Shown piece after piece: positions 34,397 through 45,600 of a stretch of 64,000 nucleotides of DNA. The notes beneath the pieces were generated by a model. That model saw nothing but the letters and a program-made list of their open reading frames with translations. It was not told where the DNA came from and did not search any database. A program made the translations under genes and the position numbers. The stretch is from Gloeophyllum trabeum ATCC 11539. Its lineage: Eukaryota; Basidiomycota; Agaricomycetes; Gloeophyllales; Gloeophyllaceae. Numbering within the stretch: position 1 is the first letter of the stretch; the number at the start of each line of letters is the position of its first letter. The stretch covers positions 548,521 to 612,520 of the forward strand of contig NW_006920422.1 in the NCBI RefSeq assembly GCF_000344685.1, given 5' to 3'.

Positions 34397-37300
34397 TTAT
34401 CGAATAAAGAATGTATGAGCGACTGCGAGGGCACATATGCCCGCGCAGACGAAGAACCCGAGCGGGTATCCTGACGGGTCTTTTGCAACACTGGTGGACC
34501 ACAGCTGGAGAACGGTGAAGCGTGAGCGGCGTCAATGAGGGAGAGGCGGCAGTACGTACCACGCCACCAAGAATGGGACCTATAAACCGTGCTAGAGACA
34601 CGATACTTTGAGCAATGCCATTTGCGAGGCCGACAACGTGGGGAGGAGACACTACAAGCGGAGTTAGACTCAGTCCGCATAATACAATAGGAAGAGAGAC
34701 GAACTGTAGTTGAGCAAAATCGCCACCGCCGTATAAGAGAACGTGATTCCACAGAATCGTAGGGCACTTGGAAAGCAACTAAACTGAGCAAACGCGCTGG
34801 GTCTAAACGAGGGTTCACGTACGTGCTAAAGGCCAGAGCTGGAGAAAAGGGTTAATATCACACCTCCCACACACATAAACGCGAGGCGACTTACCGGCCA
34901 TTAAAACAAAATTGCCATCGTCCGTCGCACTCGCGAAAGGTACTCGATATAAGATAACGCTGAGGTATGCGGGGATATATAAGAGGGATCCAATCCTGAA
35001 CATTGCTAAGTGCGAGAAGCGCCCTCGCGGAGGGCTACGAGAGATGGATATTAGATCTAAGGGCACGCCGACACCCAACGCATACTCACCCAATATTTCT
35101 GTCCCAGAAGAGTCGTGGTTAGCTGCAGGCTTGCCTGGTCGCGTGCGATGAACTTACGGATACAGGTAGAACTGATACGCAATTTGAGCAAGACACATAA
35201 GGGCAACTATAGCACTGTCAATTGGGGCTTGAGTATATGCGCATATATTCACTCACTGAGCTGAGAGAAGTGCGTTGCGTTGAGGTTGAGTCCTCCCCCT
35301 TCGTAATCACTGAAACAACGTCAATAACAAACCAAACGACACAGCTCACAGCCCTCACGTCACTAAGTAGAGATAAAAGACTTGGTCATGCGTCGTAGAA
35401 TGCAACGCCAACAATCCATATTGGACGATTATAATCAACGGAAGCTGCCAGAACAGCGACTGCTGTGGCTCAACCTGCGCCTCCACGTGAGCAACAGATG
35501 CGCGGCGCGACTCCATGATGGGCGCAAGCCCGTCCGCAGCTCCCGCCTCTTCCTGAGGCGAGAGCAACGACTGAGCATCGAGGACGGCCGAGGGCGTCCT
35601 CACACCCGTGTGCGAGAAGATCGTGGGGACGTTCGAGTATCGGCGCCCTCCCGGAGAAGGCATGTCTTCCAACTGACCACTGAGTGCGCCCAGAGTCTGA
35701 CGAGTCGGAGTGAAGTAGCGGCTCCTAGAATCTGAAGAACGCCGGGGGGACAGATGGGGTCGGATCCCAGCACCAGATACACGTCTGTTAGCAGACGGCC
35801 TTGGTCCTCCGACGTTGGACCCGCTCCTTGACTGCCTTCTACCGCGCCGGCTAGGAGTCGATGGCGTCGAAGTTGACGTCTCAGGTCTTGCCCCCGTCTC
35901 AGTCGCCTCCGCACCATGGGCAGTCTCCGTGTCCCCAACATCTGATCCCTCGTCGTCGGACTCGAATACCTCTTCATTATCCACGTTCATTGCGGCGGCA
36001 ACCCACAGGTCAGCAATATTCGTGACGGCGTTCTCGTTCGCCAGGAGGATCCGCTGCGCAAAGTTCAGCTCGCTGTCCGCCACCGATGCCCGGGTAGGAT
36101 CCACAGTGCTGTACAGCCTCCTCCGCACAGCGCTCGCCGTGCTCTCTCTGCGCGCGCCCATGGACATAGAGTTGGCCAGGCGGTGCCGGTACCCGGTGCC
36201 GTACCCGTAGGCGGACCCATCGACCCTACTCGCCCGCGAGAGCTGCCGCGGCTTCGTCGTCCGCTGCTGGGACTCCGACAGCAGCGGAACGGATTCCTCG
36301 CGCCGGAGGGGCGGCGTCTCACTCGCGTGGGCGTCGTGCACGCGTTTCGCGAAGTAGCCCGACAGCTTGCGGCCGACGTTGCGTGTGATGGACCCGACCA
36401 TCGTGCGCGGCTCCGGCTCCTCTTCGCCGAACACTGGGGGTGTCATCGCGCCCTCTTCGTCGACTTCGGGGATCGCTTCGTTTTGCTCGGCGTCCTTTTC
36501 TGGCGGGAGACGGATAGCGCCTTCACGTGGACCGCCGTCGTACCCGAGGAAGAGCGATAAAATCGCACCTAGTCACGGTGTACTGGCCGGTCAAGCTGTT
36601 GGCCTTTGACACTCTGTAAACATAAGACTCACCGGTGAATGTGATGCATGAGGCGACAGCACATGGTAATAAATATGGATAGTGGACAAAAATGGGTATG
36701 TCGTTGAATACTCCTGGCCATTTCTTCGCAGGATTCTCGACTGCCATGACCGCATGAGACATCAGCGATCGATCAGACAGAGGATGTGAGCTTACAGCTT
36801 CCTCCGATGATAGCACCAGCTACACCTCCGAAACCCCAGCAAAAGCTAAGGAATGATGCGTTAGCCGAGGTCAATACGCGCATATATCGACTTCGTCACC
36901 CCAGAATAGCATATGCCCTGCCTTCGTTGCTAGGATCTGTGACAAATGTGACACATCCGCGAGCTACACCTATCGCACCGGCGAATATACCCTGGAGGAG
37001 ACGGATACAAATGGCTTCCTGGAGGTTCGTGGATGTACCGAATAAACAGCAAGTGCAAGCTGTTCCGAGCAACGAAACGAATAAAACGGCGCGTTGACCG
37101 TGTCTATCCGCGACGGTGGCCTACGATGTATTAGCATACAGTGAACTCATTGGACATCCATGCTCACCCATAGTAGAGAGGTTAAGAACTGAGTCAAGAA
37201 GAACGTTGATGCTAGTATACAAGCATCATCACTATTCACGAAATTACCACGCGGGATCATTGAAGTATCATACCTAATATACCAGTCCAGAACCCCGCGT

Positions 37301-37793
37301 CTGCATCGTCCGTGAACTGACCGAAGCCTGGTCTTGGATTAAGTATGCGAACTGCTCACGCACTGCTTGGGCGTACCTTTCACCATGAATAATAGAAACG
37401 GCGCAGAGACATTCGCAGACAGGAACTCTCCGAGCATAGTCTGATAAAGAGCTCAGTTTCCCGCTAAAATTCACATACATTAGAACTCACTATGGATAAT
37501 ACAATCATAGACAGGACGGGCAAGGGCGTGCTATCCGCTTCTCCAGGCTGCTGCAGAGCGCTCGGAATGAGAGGCTTGTCCGTGACCACATCCTCCCCAG
37601 TCTCCTCATCTCGTACTCCCGAGCCACTGTTCCGCAGACTCAGCCTCGATAGAATGCTAGGTCTATGCCGCAGCGTCTTGCTGAATGAGAATCGTCCCAG
37701 TCCCCGAGGCAATGTCTGCGCATTCTGAGAGGACACGTCGTCTTCGACGACCAGCGCAGAGTCCTCCGATCCAAAAACGCGAGTCGGCGCCAT
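34397..37793 (-). CDS. MFS transporter with very long central loop (ZIFL/YCR023C-like)
   Basis: Major facilitator. Sixteen exons in order: 37491-37793, 37377-37440, 37274-37327, 37168-37211, 36900-37120, 36796-36845, 36633-36740, 35359-36568, 35253-35309, 35158-35214, 35090-35098, 34895-35034, 34823-34838, 34705-34766, 34560-34651, 34397-34504 (864 aa). Membrane helices start with VLSMIVLSITMLGEFLSA; motif A is LLWATVADRHGQRAVL; helix 4 region IRLLQGIFAGAIGVARG. The loop between the two halves is about 350 residues, Ser/Arg-rich with acidic patches and many SRR/RRxS sites, probably cytoplasmic and phosphorylated. The second half resumes at FWQLPLIIIVQYGLLAL and includes PPHVVGLANGIAQS. Exons of 9 nt (35090-35098) and 16 nt (34823-34838) are needed to keep the frame. 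Substrate unknown. Confidence 0.85.
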
Positions 37794-38948
37794 CTAAGTC
37801 CTTTTGTCGGGCCGACCTTCGATAATCAGTTGACCAGGCTGAATTGACCCTGTATGCGGATGCCGATGGCCAGACCGCGGGGAACGGCGACGACGAGTCG
37901 TACAACCCTGTCTACGACTGGAAGAGATAGCAGCCGCACGAGAGCAAGCAGACCTCCAGATTACTGGTAGCAGTAAAGTTAATGTTCAGCGCTTCAGCCC
38001 TAACCGCGTCGGTGGCGTCACCTACGCCACGTGCTCTACCATGTACTATGTCAGTGTGATCTCCAGTCGTTCTGCGCTCGGCTTGCGGCCTGCGTCAGTT
38101 GACGCCTCCAGGACTGAAGACGAGCAAGCATATACCGAACATTCATTCCGTGAAGCGACTACTGGCAATCATTGCACTCGGCGTTATGAGTCGTTGAAGA
38201 ACGATGCCCTCCACTGCTCTCCCAAGGACGCTCGTTCTCGACGAGCACGGCGCTCGTACGTAGTGGTTGCTTCTAGTTGCTGAAGCGTATGATTTGAACC
38301 CGACCCACAGCAATTTGTTCAAGTACGAGGACTCCCTCGTCGCTGTCCGGGTTCTGGGCTCAGTGGGCTGGTTCCTCAAGGATTTCTGGGAGCCTGCACC
38401 CCGGCACTCGTTCGGATACAAGCCCTATCGCCGGCTGGTAATCGAGATAAACTCGTGTTATGGCGAAGAGGACCCTGAGGATCTTTAAGCTGCGCACGAG
38501 AAGGGCATCCAACTGGGCTCCGCTACACCGGCGTCTCCTGCGAGTGTGTAAGGGCTCGTGCTGATGTCCTCGCCGTGGCATAAACACCCAAACGACTTCT
38601 CTCTGATACAGGGTCAGTAGCCACTCCATCACGCGATGTTTTCTCCCCTCCTGCAGATAGGAGGATGGAAAGTACGATACAGGAGATGAGCACGGCCCCA
38701 CAGACAGAGACGGACGCTTAGCTGCATGCCTGTATGATCACCATGATACGGGACGGCTACCGGTGTGTCGTTTCCGGGCTCCTCGATGACCGCTGTCCCA
38801 TGGATGACGCAAGCCCGCCTTTCACCAGTACGCAGTGCGCGTATCTGTTCTCTGAGTCCGCTCATGACCAAGTATACGATTCCATATGTAGGTGTTTAAT
38901 GTTCTGGTAGCGTGAAAGCCTGTATAGTACGCCGCGACGGCTTTACCG
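37794..38948. other. Intergenic region with one protein-like frame
   Basis: A plus-strand frame at about 38288-38488 (LNPTHSNLFKYEDSLVAVRV...PRRLVIEINS-like) reads as protein and could be an upstream piece of the decayed gene that follows, but I cannot join them. Confidence 0.3.
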
Positions 38949-39395
38949 ATGCCCAAGCTGCTTGGGCTCCAGGATGTTGCTGAGAATCTTCTGGGTGGTG
39001 AGCTTAACAATATCGGCGCCGTGCTCACCTTGGCGAGGTGGTTGCGACCAATATTTGACACATCCGAGTTCTTTCTCGAGGAACACGACGGGGAGGTTAG
39101 TTTGTCCTCTCACTCCGCACAGCACGTACTAATCCACGATCCAGCCTGACACCTACGGCGTCCGGGCAACAATGAATGAACGTTCCTTCCATAACGCGAC
39201 CAAGCCTCGCCGCCGAGTCCAACTAGAGGGACGATCCTCAGGTCAACGCCTATTGCACGGCGAACAAATATCCCCGTACCGCCCCTCCCTAATCGCGACC
39301 TCATTGCGCTCCGCTCAGCATGTGCGCGCGTCGCCTATATGTCTGGAGCTGGAGATAGAACTTCTGGCAGATGTGGAATACAGCGCCTTTGTTGA
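38949..39395 (+). pseudogene. Relic of a basidiomycete HNH-type gene (C-terminal part)
   Basis: An exon-like frame at 38949-39095 (MPKLLGLQDVAENLLGGELN..., ending FFLEEHDGE) splices to 39145 (PDTYGVRATMNERSF...). The expected C-terminal signature of the expanded agaricomycete HNH-nuclease-like family, VPPLPNRDLIALRSACARVA then YMSGAGD, appears at about 39261-39350 but in another frame, with a stop soon after. The HNH catalytic core itself is not visible. I therefore read a truncated, frameshifted relic. Assignment is from remembered family architecture. Confidence 0.4.
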
Positions 39396-39804
39396 ATTCG
39401 TCACTGCTTCATGCGCAGATCAATTCGTCTTAGATATGGGCCATATAGTCCGGGTTTCTCTCGGTGGGCCTGTACACGTGCGGTAATTGATACTACTGCA
39501 TCTGGCTGCTCTCTTCATCCCGACGTCAGGCGCCTACTGAGAGTAAGTACCGCTCCGACCTCCACAGAAATCTGCTACCGACCAATCTCCTCCTCACCGA
39601 CTCCGTTGTCGGAGCACGGAAGACGCGACATGCGACTATCCGGCGGGTTCACGAACGCACGAGTCGGGAGCTGTGACGTCATTTCGTGGTGTACTTTCAC
39701 CCATGGAGAGTATATACAGGGCGGAGCGGCTGACAAGACAGTTCCTTAATTCAGCCTCGTACCTTTTAGAACATAGACCCTAGACAAGAAAGATAGACGA
39801 TAAA
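39396..39804. promoter_or_regulatory. Spacer with TATA-like element
   Basis: TATATAC at 39711-39717 lies about 90 bases before the ATG at 39805 and is a likely core promoter for the small membrane-protein gene. Confidence 0.4.
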
Positions 39805-40190
39805 ATGGGCATCATGGATACGAATCGTCCATCGCAGCTCTTGACGAGGAGACCGAGGGGAAACATGGTCCGTCTATTTCGTTAACGTTCGCAGAGGACA
39901 CGGTGACTTACGGACTACTTTTTCTTTTCAGATTGTCGGTGCTTCCGCACTTGCTGCAGTCACGGCGGGATACTACTACCTGCGCAAGGCAGGCGACGCC
40001 CCCGACAGCCGGGAGTACCCGCTCTCATGGATCGGGTGTCACCTGAGCTGGAGAGACCCCGACGCGAAGCCCAACTTCAACACGAATTTGGTGAGTAGCC
40101 GTGGTCGAAGTTTCAGGGAAGAATGTAGCCGCTGACTCGTGACCCATCGGGCAGCGTCGGGAAGGTGCAGGTGCAGGGAACCCGAGCTGA
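39805..40190 (+). CDS. Small single-pass membrane protein, possible family member D
   Basis: Exons 39805-39867, 39932-40090, 40155-40190 give 85 aa. A basic 21-residue leader (..LLTRRPRGNM) ends at a phase-0 intron, followed by a helix (IVGASALAAVTAGYYYLRKA) with the aromatic/basic exit YYYLRK seen in member A as FYYAKK. The tail is short (SREYPLSWIGC..., DPDAKPNFNT) and intron 2 is phase 0, not phase 1 in a Trp codon, so kinship with members A-C is weaker. It lies about 500 bases upstream of aldolase on the same strand. Function unknown. Confidence 0.6.
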
Positions 40191-40699
40191 GTCCCGGTAG
40201 AACGCGATAGATCAAGCTAGAGAACTCCGCGCCGCACGGAGTCGCTGCGCTCAGGAGGATTGCCGGTCATTTCTCCTCGTCTCGCCTCGCCTCGCTATCA
40301 GCTGCATAGAATCTAGAAGAAATCCGCAAGCCCTGTATTTTTATTATAGATCACCCTAGACGCACCACTCCGGATAGATCTAGTACTACACATGTATCAG
40401 CCACGCTCCCTTTGACGAATGTAACGACCTGGATCCTGTTTCTTCGTATGAAACCGGTATTTAGCTTTGCCCACGAGCATGAGCGTGAAATATCGAGGCT
40501 GGACTGTTCCGGATGAGCAGAGGCCGACGTAGACCGGGCCGCAGGCTAGGGTTAGGAGTCCAGAAATGGAAATAACGATGCGACGTCGGCTCTCCGCTAT
40601 CGATTGCTCTTAAGTCCGACCATTCCCAACGTCCGTTGGAGAGCTCTCTTGTACACAATATCCTACGTCTATAACCACAAAGCCCGCTAAGAACAAGAA
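40191..40699. promoter_or_regulatory. Aldolase upstream region
   Basis: 509 bases between the small membrane protein and FBA1; presumed aldolase promoter. I see no clear TATA box and no gene. Confidence 0.4.
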
Positions 40700-42695
40700 A
40701 TGGGTGTCCTCGATATCGTTCCGGTGAGTGTAACGCGTATGCTGCGCCTTGGGACGTCATCTGAGGGGGTATTCTTTCAGGCCGGAGTCTTGACTGGGGA
40801 CAACGTCAGGAAGTTGTTCGATTACGCTAAGCAGAACAACGTAAGTCATAGCTTCTGCAATGTAGAATGTAAGGGTACTCACCGCTTTCCTGTGTAGTTT
40901 GCCATCCCTGTATGTACTAGCCACGGTATAATGAAACAGACATATGATTGACCGGTGGGGTCGGGGTTATCTAGGCAATTGTGAGTGGCCTCTATGAACT
41001 AGTGCGTTGGGTCGCCCTTGAATGTGCGTTTTAGAACTGCACGTCGTCTTCAACGGTGAACGCAGTCCTTGAGGCCGCCCGGTGAGTATACTCCTATCTT
41101 TTGGTTCGGAGGGCTTGTGGGGCGGGGAACGTAAGACCAAGAGATTGGATGCAAAAGAGTTTTGCGAATGCAATCCATGCCTGTGTGCACTTCACGAGTA
41201 CACCCGCACTATTGCTTGCCGTGGACCTTGTGCGAGTACCCTGTCGGACAGACCGATTCCGGAGACGGTGTAGCAAGATTCGCAGAGGCTTCCGAGATTC
41301 TTCCGGTTTTCTACAACGTTAGCCACGTTCTGGCGGATCGTGGCTATTTTGGTCCTCAGTTTCTGCGTCCTCTTCGAACTCCTCTCTTTTTGCATTCGAG
41401 TCTCCTACTTACACCCGTGATAAGCGACATCAAGTCCCCCATCATCATCCAAGTCTCCCAAGGCGGTAGTGCCTACTTCGCCGGGAAGGGTCTTGCCAAT
41501 GACAAGCAACAAGCCTCGATAACGGGTGCTATCGCAGCTGCCCTGCATGTGCGGACAGTTGCAAAGGAGTACGGCGTGTAAGTCCCTCTATCCACCCACT
41601 GATCGTCCATGCACTGACAGCGGCCACCAGCCCCGTCGTGATGCACTCCGATCACTGCGCGCACAAGCTCCTCCCCTGGTTCGATGGTATGCTAAAGGCC
41701 GACGAGGAGTACTTCAAGGCCCACGGCGAGCCGCTCTTCTCCTCGCACATGCTCGACCTCTCCGAGGAGCCCAAAGAGCAAAATATCGCGACCTGCGTAG
41801 AGTACTTCAAGCGCATGGCTCCCCTCGGCCTCTGGCTCGAGATGGAGATTGGCATCACCGGCGGGGAGGAGGACGGCGTGGACAACACCGGCGTGGACAA
41901 TTCGAAGCTATACACCCAGCCCGAGGATATCTGGGACGTGTACGACGCGCTGAGCAAGGTCGGCCCCAACTTCAGCATTGCTGCAGCGTTCGGGAACGTG
42001 CACGGTGTGTACAAGCCTGGTAACGTCAGGCTACACCCCGAGCTGCTCGGCAAGCACCAGGCGTACGCTTCGCAGAAGCTCGGCGGGAAGGAGAAGCCTC
42101 TGTTTGTGCCCTGTTTTCAATACTGCCTTCCGGCGTGACTGACGATGTTATGATGTGAAGGTACCTCGTTTTCCACGGTGGCTCTGGTTCTACCAAGGAG
42201 GAGATCCGTACCGCTGTGACTAACGGTGTCGTCAAGATGAACGTCGACACGGGTATGGTGTATCTCGGACATAAATGGGATCTGCGCTCACGCAAACGTA
42301 CCACATAGACACTCAGTTCGCTTATTTGCAAGGCATCAGGGTAACTACTACATGCTCCATCATGAGTACCCCACGTTGATTGACACTTGGTGACAGGATT
42401 TCGTCTTGAAGAAGAAGGACTACCTGATGACTCAGGTTGGTAACCCGGAGGGCGCCGACAAGCCCAACAAGAAGGTACGGGATTATTGCGACTAAGGAAT
42501 ATTGTAGGTTTCTAACGGTCATTGACTAGTTCTACGACCCCCGTGTCTGGGTCCGCGAGGGTGAGAAGACCCTTGTCGAGCGCGTCAAGGTGGCCTGCGC
42601 GGATCTCGGCAACGTTAGTGAGTATCGCGTGTTTTCACTCACGCACATCTTCCGTCGGAGTTCTGACAAAAATTACTCCTTCAGACCGCTTGTAA
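40700..42695 (+). CDS. FBA1: Fructose-bisphosphate aldolase, class II
   Basis: Cytosolic zinc aldolase of glycolysis/gluconeogenesis. Twelve exons: 40700-40723, 40781-40840, 40898-40909, 40975-40980, 41035-41081, 41425-41577, 41631-42101, 42161-42252, 42309-42340, 42397-42474, 42530-42617, 42685-42695 (357 aa; the yeast enzyme has 359). Seen: FAIPAINCTSSSTVNAVLEA, IIIQVSQGGSAYFAGK, zinc-ligand MHSDHCAHKLLPW, LEMEIGITGGEEDGVDN, FGNVHGVYKPGNV and LVFHGGSGSTKEE with KMNVDTDTQFAYL. FAIP is a 12-nt exon and the following AI a 6-nt exon (GCAATT), so three introns interrupt about 20 bases of coding sequence; without them the invariant N-terminal motif is lost. Intron 5 is the longest at 343 nt. The last exon adds only the final 11 bases. 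Confidence 0.97.
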
Positions 42696-45600
42696 GCTGA
42701 ATGCATAGGGGTGACGCGGCAAATTGAGAGGTCAAGAAGAAGTAATATAGAATCAAAGAAATTCTTGTACTGAGGATCCCTTGTGTAACGATATGATTGA
42801 AATATTGTTGACTTGGCAAGCTTGTGATAACTTGAATAAAGGACGGGGCCGCCTACTGGTGCTATATAACAGTGGCCCTTTGACCTTTCGTCCCCCATAC
42901 GCGTCCTTTCGTCTTTCTGCCCCCCGTGAGCCTTCTTGACCTCCTGCCTTTTTCTTGTGATTTTCTTGAACTTTCTCGACTTGTTCTCCTATGCTGGGCT
43001 TTCGCAGTTGGACCGGTACCCCCTCGCAGACCCTTGGGGTGCCAATGACTCAAATCCGGCTCCTGCTCAGCAACAGTCTGCCCAAGCACCGCCGCTGCTG
43101 CACCGGTGGGCGACGACGTTGCTTTTGGTGTCAGCTGTTTCTTGCCTGTTTCGTTCAATTGGTTGATCGCAGCCAGCGCTGCACCGGCTGGTGATACTGC
43201 TGCTGCTGCTCACACGGACCTATTGTTGCACCTCAAGATCTCGCCGCCGAACCCGATAACGACGCTCGGCCGAGGTTACCGTGACCGGATCGTGATCCTG
43301 ATTTCATTCCAGAGTCATCTCCTGAATTGTCTCCTGAACGCATTGTCGTTGCCAGCGACAGGCCCGAGCCCCAACCGCGTCGGCCCAGGAAACGGATGCG
43401 AACCGAAAACTTCTCCGACAAAGAGAATGACATTGACTCATGGTTTGTTCCCGTATCCATTGGGCCCTGTATTACACATCAATGCTTGAAATCATCACGT
43501 ACCACTCGTCCAAGCTCAGCACGTCTGATCTGGCAGGACCAGGTTCGTTGACCTCGACGTACACGTTTCCTCTCGATAGGTGCGGTCAAGCGGCCAAGCA
43601 TTATATCACAGGGGCAAACGCGCTCAGGTAAAATATGCCACAGGATGCCGGTCCATAAACCTTGCAAATCGCCCGTCCGGCAAATGTAGCTGCTAATGGC
43701 TGTGAAATCGAGACTTTCAGGAAGTCGCCCAATAATAATGACTACACAAGCTCACTCACGAGAGAGGTCAACTCGTCTATCTACTCAAGGCGTACAGTAT
43801 ACGGGACGTCGAGAGGTTATAGACCGCCAACTCTTGCTTCCATGGGGGGCCTTTCCATTTTTTGAGTGCGTATTCGTAAGGTCCATTCCATGGTCTTTGG
43901 GAACAAAGCATCTCGCACCCCGGCAATATAATGCAATCCGGAAGAGTCCAGACAAGGTGAGATTCCAGAGGTACGTCCATGGGCAAGGCCGAAGCTTCTC
44001 ATCTTCAGCCGGCAAAAAGGTATCTGGTCTAAGCCGTCCATGAAAAATTCAGGGCTTCATAAAGACAGCATCGGGGCAGATGCTGGGCTGGTGGGAGAGC
44101 GCTGTTGCTCGAATATTCTTGCCTGACCTTCGGCTCGAAGAAAGCACCCATAGCTAGGCACTCGCAAGGTACTCTCCCCGGTATACGCCAAATACAACTA
44201 GACAGGGGCAATCGAAATTCAAGACGACACTTTTTGGGTAGTACTAGGGGCGAAGGACGACCAGCACACCGATGCACGTGTACATCACCAGCGGTGGCCC
44301 ATGGATCGGTGCTGCCGCTGCCTTTGTCCGGTGATCGCGAGCTCTGGGGGTTGAGTCGAGAAGCTTGATTTCAGATTGTGTTGTGCGCTTTGTGTCCGGT
44401 ATGTCTCTGCACTTCCCTCCCGTAGACAGTGGAATTGAGTGTCCGTAAGCACAAGAGGAGGGCAGACGCATCCAGGAGACGCAAGAAAAGCATATTGCAC
44501 CCAAGTGGCGTCGCACAAGTTAGTACATCTGCGGCAGCATTCGGCCCCCGCTTGAGCAATATTTGCGCGGGGGGTTTAGTACCACAAAGCCGCCACTCGT
44601 CCACAGAGGTGAGGTGAGTACCCAGTGCGGTGAGCGGAGAGCTGTCGGCATCACTCCATCGAAACATGCGTTTCGACCTCCAGAACGAGCTATACTGGTC
44701 CTTGACGCATCATGCAATCTATCATATGAATCCAGACAGATAATTCCGCGGTGAGAGTGGACCTACTCTTAACGTCCCACGCCTAGGACGACGCCAACCA
44801 ACCACAGCACCCACATCGCACCGGACGCCAGACACGATACTACAACTAGGCATAGCTTACCCTAAGTGAGCGAAGACGCTAGTCCGCCCAGCTAAGCCAC
44901 TGTTAAGCCTCGCAGAGGGATACGCAGAGAGCGGGAGAAGAGCAACGCAGATTTCAAATTCGCCTCCCTTGCCTGCCGTGCCTGGGCTCTCAGACTCAGC
45001 TGCGAGAACCTGATGAGACGGAACCAAATCAGGTTTCTAGCACTGGGAACCACAATCGAAGCAAAGAACGCCTTTAGCCTTGAGATATAGGCTTGCCAAT
45101 GAGATTGCTAGACCATATTGAGGCGAGGCCCTTCCTTGCCCTGTGCAAGCCGAATAGAGCACGGCACCCGCCTAAACGTCGTACGAGGCTCGGATGACCG
45201 GCGCACGTTGGCAGGACTCGAAGGTCGGGCGAAAGACCCGGATTTCCTCAAAGGTTGCAGCTTGGCGTAGCAAACGATCAGAGAGTACAAGAACACATGA
45301 AGCAGTCGGAGTTGCCAAAGCGGAAAGTAGCCTGCCCGTTTATAGCTCGCCGTCCCTATATTGAGCCATTCCAGAACGAAGACCAAGGGAAAGGAGTAAT
45401 GCCAGAAGGACCATCGCACCCTATGCCATCCCGAGAACCTGATGACAGTGAGAAACGTATGACACAGAAGATCAAGCCCGACTCGCTGACGAATCATAGG
45501 TGCTCCCAGCGTCCTTGCGGGTTGTCTGGACCAAGCCTTTCACGGTATACGAATCCTGGGACGTGACGTAGCTCGCCGGTGGTCACTGTAGGAGCGTTCT

